Source of the DNA: an uncultured Eubacteriales bacterium
Lineage (GTDB): Bacteria; Bacillota; Clostridia; Oscillospirales; Butyricicoccaceae
NCBI GenBank assembly: GCA_910585875.1
Contig: CAJUIK010000002.1
Location: 39,850 to 96,720, forward strand
DNA length: 56,871 nt
Direction: 5' to 3'
A program made the translations under genes and the position numbers. Below are positions 24,509 through 32,871 of the stretch, in pieces; position 1 is the stretch's first letter, and each line of letters opens with the position of its first letter. The notes beneath the pieces were generated by a model. That model saw only the letters and a program-made list of their open reading frames with translations, was not told the DNA's origin and searched no databases.

Positions 24509-25333
24509 ATGCAGATGGAAACCGTCGTATTGCTGGCGCTGGCGGCGGCCGCCGGCCTTTGGCTGATCTGCCGCCAAATCGCCTATCGCCAGAAGGGCCG
24601 GGCGCTGCGGCGCCTGGCCCAGCCGGGGCCCCTGCTGGACGCGGAGCCGGTGAAGGGCTTTCACTATGTGGAGGGCAACGAGTCCATTCTCCCCCTGTTG
24701 CGGGAGGGGGAGAGGCTGATTTTGTGTCGGGAGCCGGAGAATATCCACGATTGCAACGCCGTCCGCCTGTTGCGGCAGGACGGCCAAGCCATCGGCTATC
24801 TGCCCATGGCCTTCAATAGCATTCCTGCCGCTCTGCTGGACCAGGGGATTCCCCTGGCCGCCCGGCTCGGCCTGGGCCAGCCCGGCCAGCGCCGTTGGCT
24901 GGAGGCGCGGCTCTATTGGCCTGGCGGCAGGGAAGCCGGAGCGCCCTCTGCGGAGGCGCCGGCCGGGATTGAAGAGCCGGAAAGGGCCAGAGCCGGCGCC
25001 CGGGGCGTTCAGTTGTTGGCTGCGGAGCGCCGCCAGCAGCTGTGCCGCCGCCGGCCTCGCCTCTTCGGCGGCCTGTTTCTGGACGTGGTTTTGCTGGAGG
25101 AAGGCCAGGGGAAAGGGCGTGCGGAGCGGCCGGAAAGGGCCCTCCCCTTGTTGGACGCTCAAGGCGGACAGAGGGGCTGGATGCCGCTGGAGGCTCTGCC
25201 GCCCCGCTGCCGGCAGATGGTCGGCTGTATGCTGGCGCAGGGTCAGAGTCTTTTCGCTTGCCTAGACGAGGAGGTTTCGCTGCCTTCCGCCGGGCTGTAT
25301 TGCGCCGCCCTTTATTGGAAAGTCGACGGATGA
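24509..25333 (+). CDS. Membrane-anchored HIRAN-domain protein
   Basis: A 274-residue protein with an N-terminal transmembrane helix (about residues 4-22). A HIRAN domain follows at about 47-120 (GFHYVEGNESILPLL, LILCREPENIHDCNAVRL, IGYLPMAF), then an Arg/Ala-rich segment and a second alpha/beta part. HIRAN usually binds single-stranded DNA ends and is found fused to helicases or nucleases; here it stands alone on a membrane anchor. The second half (about 175-274) is not recognised. The codons are strongly GC-rich, like the neighbours. Confidence 0.72.
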   Translation: MQMETVVLLALAAAAGLWLICRQIAYRQKGRALRRLAQPGPLLDAEPVKGFHYVEGNESILPLLREGERLILCREPENIHDCNAVRLLRQDGQAIGYLPMAFNSIPAALLDQGIPLAARLGLGQPGQRRWLEARLYWPGGREAGAPSAEAPAGIEEPERARAGARGVQLLAAERRQQLCRRRPRLFGGLFLDVVLLEEGQGKGRAERPERALPLLDAQGGQRGWMPLEALPPRCRQMVGCMLAQGQSLFACLDEEVSLPSAGLYCAALYWKVDG

Positions 25334-25474
25334 AAGCAGAGCGTGCCAAACCATTTTTGCGGCGCCCGGGAAAAGAAAGAAAAAGAGAAGCCTTATTTCA
25401 CAGGGAGGCGGGGCAAAGAGAAGGGCCCCGGGGATTGGAACTGTAATTATATCATCAAATGGAGGTGCTTTTAT

Positions 25475-25897
25475 ATGGCCAAAATTGTGACGACCCAGCA
25501 GATCCAGCAGAAATTGAAAGAGGACTTTGCCCGGAAATATCGCCGGTTTGCCTCCTATGTAGAGGCGGGAGACCTTTGGGATTCCCTGATGGATACGGTG
25601 TCGGATCCCGTGTTGCTGGGGCATTATCAATTCTGCAACGATGTGATGGGAATCCCGCCGGCGCGGGTCCATTTTATGGTGTGGGGCCAAAGGTTGGGCC
25701 AGCTGAACCGGGAAGAGAAACAGGCGCTGGGCGCTTTTTGGGGCTTTGTGTTCAAAGAAGCTCTGGGATATACCGACCAGCAAAGCGTATCCTGCGTGAT
25801 TGGCGGCCTGAAAACGGCCAGCCGATATACCCGTATGGACAGCCCGCCCCTGATTTGCGGAGAAGGGGAAGGCGGCCTCGGGCAGGCGGCTGTCTGA
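25475..25897 (+). CDS. Hypothetical 140-residue protein
   Basis: I do not recognise the family. The protein is soluble, with an N-terminal helix (TTQQIQQKLKEDFARKYRRF) and two further amphipathic helices; it carries three Cys and several Trp but no CxxC or nucleotide motif. AAATGGAGGTG ten bases before the ATG is a strong ribosome site, and a terminator directly follows, so it is very likely a real single gene. No functional context is available. Confidence 0.7.
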   Translation: MAKIVTTQQIQQKLKEDFARKYRRFASYVEAGDLWDSLMDTVSDPVLLGHYQFCNDVMGIPPARVHFMVWGQRLGQLNREEKQALGAFWGFVFKEALGYTDQQSVSCVIGGLKTASRYTRMDSPPLICGEGEGGLGQAAV

Positions 25898-25928
25898 ACG
25901 AAAAAACAGGATTAGCCTGTTTTTTCGT
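25898..25928 (+). terminator. Terminator after the hypothetical gene
   Basis: ACGAAAAAACAGG pairs with CCTGTTTTTTCGT around ATTAG. The U run is inside the stem; it begins at the base after the stop. Confidence 0.82.
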
Positions 25929-25977
25929 CTGGACAGGGAAGCCAAAACGCGAAACGCGAAAAAAGATAGGAAAATAA

Positions 25978-26013
25978 CGCAATACGGCGGCTGTTATCAG
26001 CCGCCGTATTGCG
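25978..26013 (-). terminator. Terminator of the flgM-SprA operon (minus strand)
   Basis: A perfect 16-bp stem (CGCAATACGGCGGCTG with CAGCCGCCGTATTGCG, loop TTAT). On the minus strand it follows the SprA-like stop and is succeeded by a T-rich stretch, TTATTTTCCTATCTTTTTT. Confidence 0.9.
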
Positions 26014-26035
26014 CGTTTATGGGGAACTTTCTCTT

Positions 26036-26758
26036 TTAAGCCAAGGCGGAAAAGGGCGTCCGAGCCTCGGCCTCGCTGTTTTGGTTCTGAGGCTCAGGCT
26101 GAGAATTGCCTTTGGTGACAGTGCGGGTAGTTCCGCCGGAAACATAGGCTTTGCCGCATTCTGGGCAGATAGCCGTGTGCATCGTCACCGATTGGCTGAC
26201 CACCCGACGGTCTTCCCGCCGGGCTTTCGCCTGCTCCCGCACGACGTGTTCCATTTCGTGCCCCCGCACAGCGGAAGGGGCTTGATCTGGGTCGATGCGG
26301 GTAGGCGTCTGGTACGAAACGCCCATATCGTCAGACCCGTCCTGGTATTTTCGCTGTTCGCAGGTTTGACATTCCCCTTCTTCCAGGGCTTTCTGAGCGG
26401 CTTCCGCCCCCATAGGCTCCTGGCTTTCTGGGTTTTTCAGGGCTTGCGGCGCCTCTTGTCCGGGCAAAGGCTGGCCTTCCGGGTATTGGATGCGCATCCG
26501 CACAGCCATTTCTACCGGGTCGGCGCCCTGGCGGATGGAAAAGCCCAGGTCGCCGGGGCCCAGCTCGTCGCCTTTGACGGCGGATACCGGCGGCGCCGGC
26601 TGAACGGGGGTTTCCAGCGAATCGGCTCGGCGAGCCGCCGTCACGCCGCTGGCCCGCTGGGAGGCGGCCAGGCGCTCCGCTTGCCCCGCCTGGCCCACAG
26701 AAAGGCGGCCATAGGCGTAGGGATTATAAGAATTGGCATAAGAAATCGCGCCGATCAT
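26036..26758 (-). CDS. SprA-like putative zinc metalloprotease at the end of the flagellar operon
   Basis: In this 240-residue protein the N-terminal ~125 residues are Ala/Pro/Gln-rich and probably disordered. The C-terminal part has CQTCEQRKYQDGSDD (Cys130, Cys133), SYQTPTRIDP, then GHEMEHVV with an HExxH-type zinc motif (HEMEH, 167-171), and a late ICPECGKAY (Cys198, Cys201). This order is that of the SprA-related putative metalloprotease family (recognised from memory). No signal peptide is seen. ATG 26758 is preferred to the GTG three codons earlier because GAGGTGA lies five bases upstream. As last gene of the flgM-to-csrA operon it may act on a flagellar or surface protein (inference). 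Confidence 0.75.
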   Translation of the reverse strand: MIGAISYANSYNPYAYGRLSVGQAGQAERLAASQRASGVTAARRADSLETPVQPAPPVSAVKGDELGPGDLGFSIRQGADPVEMAVRMRIQYPEGQPLPGQEAPQALKNPESQEPMGAEAAQKALEEGECQTCEQRKYQDGSDDMGVSYQTPTRIDPDQAPSAVRGHEMEHVVREQAKARREDRRVVSQSVTMHTAICPECGKAYVSGGTTRTVTKGNSQPEPQNQNSEAEARTPFSALA

Positions 26759-26792
26759 CAAAATCACCTCGGTTCACAGCAGTCCCAGGGGT

Positions 26793-26975
26793 TTAGGCGT
26801 AGGTATCGATAAACTGCCCCTTGGACGGCGCCGGCAGGTCGGGGAGCATATTCACCAACTCTTGGCCGGCCAGCTCCTGGGTATCCATCATCTTTTTGGT
26901 AACGGCAATGGAATAATTAGCGGCCGTCTGGGCGGCGCTCATATTCATAGCCATGCTGGCGATAGATTCCATCAT
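26793..26975 (-). CDS. yjfB: YjfB-family putative motility protein
   Basis: A 60-residue helical protein with SIASMAMNMSAAQTAANYSIAVTKKMMDTQ-type pattern (residues 4-33) and a short C-terminal tail. This matches YjfB, a small SigD-regulon protein of B. subtilis with no known mechanism. AGGAGG lies eight bases before the ATG, three bases after the csrA stop. Confidence 0.82.
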   Translation of the reverse strand: MMESIASMAMNMSAAQTAANYSIAVTKKMMDTQELAGQELVNMLPDLPAPSKGQFIDTYA

Positions 26976-26978
26976 TGT

Positions 26979-27290
26979 CTATTCCTCCTTTTTGTTCGGT
27001 TTGGTTCCCTTTTCAGGGGCCGGCTGAGGGCCTTCCGCCTGGGCGGCGGGCTCTCGCCGTATATCAAGCACGCCGCCCAGCAGGCTCAACAGCTCGTTGG
27101 GGGCGGACTCTTCCATTGCGGAATCCCGGTTGGCGGCGCTGGCCACAGCCAGCTCGCTGCGCAGGATGGGGACATGGTCTGGGGCGGAAATGGCCAGGCG
27201 CACCCGCACGCCGTCGATGGAAACCACAGAAACTGTGATATCCTCCCCAATCAGCAGGGATTCCCCCGCCCGGCGCTGCAAGATCAGCAT
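26979..27290 (-). CDS. csrA: Carbon storage/translational regulator CsrA with C-terminal extension
   Basis: Residues 1-60 are a complete CsrA (MLILQRRAGESLLIGEDI, VRLAISAP, PILRSEL with the RNA-contacting Arg44 region). CsrA dimers bind GGA hairpins and repress translation, notably of flagellin mRNA. This copy is 103 residues, against 60-75 for most, with a Pro/Glu/Lys-rich tail of about 40 residues. The start overlaps the fliW stop by seven bases, matching the known FliW-CsrA antagonist pair; GAGGAGG supplies the ribosome site within fliW. Confidence 0.93.
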   Translation of the reverse strand: MLILQRRAGESLLIGEDITVSVVSIDGVRVRLAISAPDHVPILRSELAVASAANRDSAMEESAPNELLSLLGGVLDIRREPAAQAEGPQPAPEKGTKPNKKEE

Positions 27291-27730
27291 GAGGGGGCCT
27301 CCTCGCCGCCAAATTCCGCCAGCGGATGACGCATTTCATAGGCGTCGGTTTCCAGAATAACCTGGCGGGCCTGGCGGGTTTCTGGGTTGACGGCGATGGG
27401 GCATTTCAGGTTGACTGTGCTTTCGGCCACCGGCTTTTTAACCACGCACAGCACATAGTAAGCAAGATCCTGGCTGTCTTGAACGCCCAAAGACTGGAGC
27501 TCGGCGGGCTGGAGCACAGGCTCGTAATCCAGCTTCAGCGAGAGGGGGTTCATGGAGACAAAGGCCAGGTCCGGGGTCTGAATGCTTTGAAAACACAGCA
27601 AAGAGCCGCCCTCAAAGGGGATCAGCAAAAATTCCCGCTCTGATTCAAAGCCGAAAAGGCCGGCGGGGAAAAGGATTTTTTCATCCTCGTCATATTCGAT
27701 TTCGCCAAAATATTTGGTCTGGATCTTCAT
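27284..27730 (-). CDS. fliW: Flagellar assembly factor FliW
   Basis: The 148-residue beta-barrel protein binds either flagellin or CsrA; when flagellin is exported, freed FliW sequesters CsrA and flagellin is translated again. Family blocks are TKYFGEIEYDEDEKILFPAGLFGFE, PDLAFVSMNP and LKCPIAVNPETRQARQVILE. AGGAGGAAGG sits just before the ATG. The gene order flgK-flgL-DUF6470-fliW-csrA equals that of B. subtilis. No flagellin gene is in the window. Confidence 0.94.
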   Translation of the reverse strand: MKIQTKYFGEIEYDEDEKILFPAGLFGFESEREFLLIPFEGGSLLCFQSIQTPDLAFVSMNPLSLKLDYEPVLQPAELQSLGVQDSQDLAYYVLCVVKKPVAESTVNLKCPIAVNPETRQARQVILETDAYEMRHPLAEFGGEEAPSC

Positions 27731-27752
27731 ACCTTCCTCCTAACGGAGCCAA

Positions 27753-28361
27753 TCAGGCCTCCACGTCTATCGGCTGATACTCCGGGTCGGCGGAGGGGGG
27801 CACATACAGCGGCCCGCCTATATATTTGATGACTACATCCGGCTGCTGCTTGACAGAAAGCTCGATATCGCCGGGCGTAAACTCAAACTGGGGTTGGTTG
27901 ACCCGCCAATCGAAGTTCAGCTTATCCATTTCATAGCGAATCTGCATTTCGCCCGGGTCCCAGGAAATCTCTGGGCCGACGGAGGGCAAAAATTCCAGAC
28001 CCACGTTGGTTTTGAGGTTGCGGTTTTGGGCGTCGGCGGCAAACTGAGTCACCAGCTCTTGGCCGATCTTGGCGTCCAGCAGCAGCTGGCCCTGCTGGGC
28101 GTAGGTAGCGGTGGCCTCATAGGAAGCCTGCTTGCCTTGCTGGGCGTATTGCTCAACAGAGCGCATGGCCGTGGGGCACACCGAATTGCGGGCCTCAAAG
28201 GTGTCGATGTTCAGCCGGATAGGGCGGCTTTTTATGCTCAGGCCGCCGTCCCCTCGGGAAATTTCCAGCTCGGCTGTGCCGCGGCTATATTCCATCTTGG
28301 CGTGGGTGACCTTCATCTCAATTTCAATGGGGACGGTTTTAATTTCAATCAAGGGATACAT
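27753..28361 (-). CDS. DUF6470 (YviE-like) protein
   Basis: The 202-residue product begins MYPLIEIKTVPIEIEMK and contains the LxIxxxRPIRLNIDTFEARNS pattern and several WDPGEMxIRYE-type beta strands. This matches YviE, which lies between flgL and fliW in B. subtilis and whose function is unknown. AAGGAG is about 14 bases from the ATG, longer than usual, so the start is slightly uncertain. Confidence 0.8.
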   Translation of the reverse strand: MYPLIEIKTVPIEIEMKVTHAKMEYSRGTAELEISRGDGGLSIKSRPIRLNIDTFEARNSVCPTAMRSVEQYAQQGKQASYEATATYAQQGQLLLDAKIGQELVTQFAADAQNRNLKTNVGLEFLPSVGPEISWDPGEMQIRYEMDKLNFDWRVNQPQFEFTPGDIELSVKQQPDVVIKYIGGPLYVPPSADPEYQPIDVEA

Positions 28362-28411
28362 AAGTTCATCTTGCGCTCCTTTCCTGTTTCTATTTTTAGA
28401 GAAAACTCAAC

Positions 28412-28437
28412 GGCAAGGCCGGTTTCCCGGCCTTGTC
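28412..28437 (-). promoter_or_regulatory. Intergenic hairpin between flgL and the DUF6470 gene
   Basis: GACAAGGCCGG and CCGGCCTTGCC can pair on the minus strand around GAAA. Only a weak T stretch follows, so it may be a processing or partial termination site. Confidence 0.5.
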
Positions 28438-28449
28438 GCTGCAGACGAA

Positions 28450-29775
28450 CTAATTCATATAATCGATCAGGCTCTCGGACAGGATGCTGTTGCCCACCTT
28501 CAGGGCCGCGTTGTAACAATATTGGGCCCAGACAAAGGAGGTGATGGCGTCGGCCATATCCACGTCCTCCAGCTCGCTGTATTGCTCTTGCAGGGTGTAA
28601 AAGCTCTCTTCCAGCAGCTCCAGGTTGTTTTTCAGCTTGGTGGTAGAGGCGTCTGTGTTGATAAACTGGGTGGTGTATTCAGAAGAACGGCTTTCCAGCT
28701 TGCCTGTCAGCTCGTAGAACTCGTTGTAATCCGCCTCGGTCCAAGGCTTATCCTGGGCCCGGGCGGCGATGTCGCTGAGCTTCTGGACGATGGAATAGAT
28801 GTTTTTGGGGTCGCCGTCTGCGTCTGTGCCGTAGCCCAGATAAGTCAGGCCGTTGAGGGCCGCGTTGAAGCCGCTGGCTTCAATCAGCTCGCCCTTGATA
28901 TTTTCCTTGAAGCCCAGGCCGATATCCACAAAATACTTCTCGTCGGCCAGGTAATCCAGCTTCGCCAAGTTCTTTTGGCAGGTTTCGTAGTCCTCCTGGC
29001 TGATTGTCTCGATGTTTTCCGTGTTCAGATAAAAGTCGCCGTTGGGATCGATATTGCCGTCGGCGTCTACCGTAACAGGGGCGCCAGTAGCGTCCCGCAG
29101 CACTCTAGGCTGATCGGCAGGGTCCATGCCGTCAAACGCCGCTTTGTCCATAGTAGAGACGCTGCCTGCTTTGATATAATACTGCCCGTTGGCGTCGATA
29201 TTGCCTTGAGCGTCTACCTTGAATTGGGCGTTTCCGTTCGCGGCGTCCTGCACCACGGCGGGGACTTCGGCGTCCACAGGGATACCCCGGTAATAGAGCT
29301 TGTTGTCGATAACCTCAAAGGGGACGTTTTGGCCGTCTGCGCCGGCGAAGACAAAATTGTCGCCGTATTTGGTGTTCATGCTCTGGATGATGGTGTCGGA
29401 AATCTGGCTCAAGGTACGGCTCAGGGCGGCCCGGGCGTCGCCGGTGGGCTCGTTGAGAACCCGCAGAGCGGCGTCTTTCAGGGTGGCCAGGTCGGAACCG
29501 TTTTCCGTGGCGATCATTTCGTTGACGGCTTGCAGCGCGCTGACGCCCTGCTGATACTTGCGGTAGGTGTCGTCGCAGATATTGTATTGGCTTTGGGTGG
29601 CCATGCGGGCCCGCCGCAGCTGAAAAGACTTGGAGGCCGCGGCCGGGTCCTCTGCGTAAGAGTTGAAATTGCGCTGGGTTAACATGGTATTCCGGGAGTT
29701 GTTCAGCGTGATGAAGGAATTCATCAGGTTGGTACGGTAGCCCCGGAGCACGCCGCCTGTGGTGGCTCGAATCAT
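28450..29775 (-). CDS. flgL: Flagellar hook-associated protein 3 (FlgL) with duplicated insert
   Basis: A 441-residue hook-filament junction protein, larger than the usual ~300. The N-terminus (NSFITLNNSRNTMLTQR... EDPAAASKSFQLRR) and the C-terminal helices (ELEDVDMADAITSFVWAQYCYNAALKVGNSIL) form the conserved D0/D1 parts. The middle has two similar segments (about residues 176-214 and 226-264), each with V-DA-GNID-NG-YY/FY followed by an S/T-M/I turn, which account for most of the extra length. AAGGAGG precedes the ATG; flgK ends 22 bases upstream. Confidence 0.93.
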   Translation of the reverse strand: MIRATTGGVLRGYRTNLMNSFITLNNSRNTMLTQRNFNSYAEDPAAASKSFQLRRARMATQSQYNICDDTYRKYQQGVSALQAVNEMIATENGSDLATLKDAALRVLNEPTGDARAALSRTLSQISDTIIQSMNTKYGDNFVFAGADGQNVPFEVIDNKLYYRGIPVDAEVPAVVQDAANGNAQFKVDAQGNIDANGQYYIKAGSVSTMDKAAFDGMDPADQPRVLRDATGAPVTVDADGNIDPNGDFYLNTENIETISQEDYETCQKNLAKLDYLADEKYFVDIGLGFKENIKGELIEASGFNAALNGLTYLGYGTDADGDPKNIYSIVQKLSDIAARAQDKPWTEADYNEFYELTGKLESRSSEYTTQFINTDASTTKLKNNLELLEESFYTLQEQYSELEDVDMADAITSFVWAQYCYNAALKVGNSILSESLIDYMN

Positions 29776-29797
29776 AGAGCGGAAACCTCCTTAATCA

Positions 29798-32700
29798 TTA
29801 TCTGCCTGCAAGGCCGGTGTTGTTGATCAGCCGGTCCAGCGCCTCGTCGATGGCGGTCATCAAGCGGCAGGCGGCGGAATAGGCTTTCTGGTATTGCATC
29901 ATATTCATCGCCTCGTCGTTCAGGTCCACGCCGGAAACGGAGTCCCGGCCGGTGTCCAGCTCTACGGCGGCGGCATAGTAGGTGTTGAGCATCACGTTGG
30001 TGCTGCGCCGGTCGTTGCCCAAAACAGAGCACATATTGTCCATCATATCGTTGAAGGAACCCTTGAAAAGGTGGGTGCTGGCGGCGTCCGGGTCCAGGTC
30101 CTGGGGGTTGTATTCCAGGGGCTTGTCGATCATACTGATCATATGGCTGACGTTCTCGCTCTGGGTGGTGTTTTGCACATCGCCAAAGGGTTTCATATAG
30201 CTGGTGACGATATGGGTGTCGCCTTTGGACCAGCCCAGCGAGATGGAGATGTTGGCGGCGGTGATGCCGTCGGCGTCGTCGGTGTCGCCCTGTTTGCTGA
30301 ACAGATTGCCGCCGTCAGAGTGTTTTACGCCGTTGGCGTCCAGATAAGCCTGAATAGAATCGGCGGTATAGGTATTGCCGTCTGCGTCAGCGATACCCTG
30401 GGGGAATTTCTCGTTAAACGCCTTAGTCTCATTGTCCGTCATATTCTTGTTCAGCGTGGCGGAAACTTCCTTGCCGTCTGCTACTGCGTCAGCTGGGTCT
30501 GTTCCCAGATAATTTCCGTCTTTATCCACATAGTAAGTGACTGTAAGCTCGGGCAATTTCTCATAAATGGGGTTGCCCTTGTCGTCTTTTTTGCCGGTTT
30601 CCTGCAGATAATTTCCGTTTTCATCCACCAGATGGCCGTTGTTCAGGCTGTTGTATTGCTGGGCAAACTGCCGGGCCAACAGGTCCAGAGATTTCCGGTA
30701 ATAGGGGATGCCCCGCTTGACAGCGGCGCTTTCGTCCACGCCGTTGATCGTTCCAGAAGAGGAAAACTCGCCGGCTTCTGTCAGCAGCTCCCGAGCGGAT
30801 TGCAGGGAACCAAAGAGATCGTTGTCGTCCAGGTTGACGGGCTGGGTGTGGTAAATAGCGGTGGTCACTTCATACCACTGGCCGTTGATTCTCTGCTGGG
30901 TGACGGTATAAGTTACCTCGGGGGTGTCGGCCGGAGGAGTCAGCGTGGGGAGATTGGCGTCTGTGCCTGGGATTGTACCAGGAGGGTCTGCAGTGGGCTT
31001 GCCAAAGGTCACTGTCGGCGCTGTGCGAGCAGGCACAGTGACGGTAGCGTTGGCCGGTTTTGTCGGAGGCGCGTTGTTGGCGGCCGCGCCAGGGGTTTTG
31101 GAGGTGAATACCAGATTGCTGCCGTTTGCCGTTATATTATAATCGTTGTTGTTCAGGTTTCCCGCCAGGAAAAGCGCCATTTTTGCGGGGTCGTTGGCGT
31201 CCGCAGCCGGAATTTGCCCGGCGCCGGCGCCCACAGTGAAAGTTGTGCCGTCGATTTCAAACGTATCGCCGTCCTGCCAGTTTTTAGAGCTGTTGAGAGC
31301 CATGGTATAAATTGCGGCAATGGCGTTTGTGGGGGGCGTAGCGTTTGGATCGGCGTCAACGCCTGGAGTAGTTAAAGTCGGATTGCGGAAGCTCAGGGTC
31401 GGCGTCGTGCGGTTTGCCATCTCAATCTTGATTTCCAGCAAATCTTTGGGCGCGTCGGGCCCCTGACTGCCCACTTGGCCAGGATTTTTGGCGGTGAGCT
31501 CTAATTTACCATTATTAGCGACGACAGTATAATCCTTGTTCTGTCTGCCGTTGATTTTAGTTGCCAAGAAATTCGCCAGCTTTATAGAGTCGTTGGCGAT
31601 ATCCAGCGAAAGCTCGCCCTGACCCACAATGAACTCCTGAGAGCCCATGGTAATTTTATCCCCAGCGGCAAAGACGCCCGTCTTGGTGATATCGATGGCG
31701 TATTTTGCAGGAGTGCCTTCATCGCCAGGCGCAACCACAATCGGTTTTTTAACGGTAGAGCTGCTAATCCATTCCCGGCCTTTGGCGTCCAGCAGTTTGG
31801 TCAAAGACAAGTTATAATTGTCGTTGGGAACTTGTTTGGCGTCGGCTTCGTCGTTGGTTCCCGCTCCGGCATCGTCCAGGTATTTGAAACCGAAAATTTC
31901 TGTATCAGGGTCGTTTGGATCGACTTTGCTGGGGTCGTATTGGGGATTGATCTGGGGGAAAGACTCCGGCATTTCCAGCTGAGCGGCAAAGATGCCGTCC
32001 ACCAAAATGGAGCTGTCCGACTGCACGTCGGGATCCGGGTTGGCGTTGGCCAAGCGGATGGTCAGCTTTTCCACCAATCTGCCCGCGCCGATGTCCTCTT
32101 CGGTGTAGACGACGTCGATCTTCATGTATTGAGAAAGCTCGTCGATCAGCCGGTTCCGCTCGTCCCGCAGCTCCAAGGCCCGGTCGCCGTAAATCTCGCT
32201 GTTGCGGATAGAATCGTTCAAATCTCGGATATTGGTGAGGATTTCATTGGTCTTGGCCAGATCCTGCTTGAAGGCGGTCTCTGTGTTTTTTTGCAGGGTT
32301 TCCAGCTTATCCGCATAGGTATGGAACAGGGTGGTCAGGGCTTCGGCGGCGGATTTTGCCAGCGTGTCGTTGGATTGGGAGCCGGCGCTGCTGCCCAGGG
32401 CCCGCAGGGCCTCGGAAAGCTTTTGGAACTGGGCGTAGAGCAGGCCGTCGCCTTTGTTTTCGCCCTTGCCGATTTCGTCCAGAATGGCGGCGATATCGTT
32501 GAGGCCGGAGAGCTTTTTATCCATGGCGCCCACGCTGGCCATCTCCGTCCGATAGCGGATGTCCAGATAAGGGTCCCGGATTTGGTTGATATTGCGCACC
32601 AGAGCGCCGCTCCCCACTTTGGCGTCAAACTGGGAGCGGTAAAGGTCGCTGCCGCCTACGGACAGGCTCACCTGGTCCAGCACTTGGCGGGTGTAACCGG

Positions 32701-32806
32701 TGGTGTTGATATTGGCGATATTGTTACCCACCACGCTCAGGCCCTTCTGGGCGGCGTAAATGCCCAGCCTGGCGGTGGTAAAGGTGCCAAAAGTACCGAT
32801 ACTCAT
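29798..32806 (-). CDS. flgK: Flagellar hook-associated protein 1 (FlgK), unusually large
   Basis: This 1002-residue protein is about twice the usual length. The D0/D1 ends are normal: TFTTARLGIYAAQKGLSVVGNNIANINTTGYTRQ-type pattern at the start (residues 8-41) and SGVDLNDEAMNMMQYQKAYSAACRLM-type helix at the end, needed to join hook and filament. The extra ~450 residues in the middle include two tandem related domains (about 369-485 and 497-615), then segments with VDENGNYL and VDKDGNYLG motifs. AAGGAG lies nine bases before the ATG. The inserted part should be exposed on the outside of the hook-filament junction (inference from the known FlgK fold). Confidence 0.93.
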   Translation of the reverse strand: MSIGTFGTFTTARLGIYAAQKGLSVVGNNIANINTTGYTRQVLDQVSLSVGGSDLYRSQFDAKVGSGALVRNINQIRDPYLDIRYRTEMASVGAMDKKLSGLNDIAAILDEIGKGENKGDGLLYAQFQKLSEALRALGSSAGSQSNDTLAKSAAEALTTLFHTYADKLETLQKNTETAFKQDLAKTNEILTNIRDLNDSIRNSEIYGDRALELRDERNRLIDELSQYMKIDVVYTEEDIGAGRLVEKLTIRLANANPDPDVQSDSSILVDGIFAAQLEMPESFPQINPQYDPSKVDPNDPDTEIFGFKYLDDAGAGTNDEADAKQVPNDNYNLSLTKLLDAKGREWISSSTVKKPIVVAPGDEGTPAKYAIDITKTGVFAAGDKITMGSQEFIVGQGELSLDIANDSIKLANFLATKINGRQNKDYTVVANNGKLELTAKNPGQVGSQGPDAPKDLLEIKIEMANRTTPTLSFRNPTLTTPGVDADPNATPPTNAIAAIYTMALNSSKNWQDGDTFEIDGTTFTVGAGAGQIPAADANDPAKMALFLAGNLNNNDYNITANGSNLVFTSKTPGAAANNAPPTKPANATVTVPARTAPTVTFGKPTADPPGTIPGTDANLPTLTPPADTPEVTYTVTQQRINGQWYEVTTAIYHTQPVNLDDNDLFGSLQSARELLTEAGEFSSSGTINGVDESAAVKRGIPYYRKSLDLLARQFAQQYNSLNNGHLVDENGNYLQETGKKDDKGNPIYEKLPELTVTYYVDKDGNYLGTDPADAVADGKEVSATLNKNMTDNETKAFNEKFPQGIADADGNTYTADSIQAYLDANGVKHSDGGNLFSKQGDTDDADGITAANISISLGWSKGDTHIVTSYMKPFGDVQNTTQSENVSHMISMIDKPLEYNPQDLDPDAASTHLFKGSFNDMMDNMCSVLGNDRRSTNVMLNTYYAAAVELDTGRDSVSGVDLNDEAMNMMQYQKAYSAACRLMTAIDEALDRLINNTGLAGR
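30960..31705 (-). repeat. Tandem domain duplication inside flgK
   Basis: Two units of about 120 residues, offset by about 128. Shared features in order are a xAxYT/IDIT strand, GDK/TxxxGxxEF/TF-V-GxG, a helix ending in LAT/AxNxNxDY, NGxxLxxTxKxPGxxG/A, and TxPTxxFxxPT at the end. Confidence 0.75.
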
Positions 32807-32871
32807 ATGATAAAACTCCTTATATATCGATCAGGTGAATAAAAAATCAAAAAAATTGCCGAAAACGCCTG

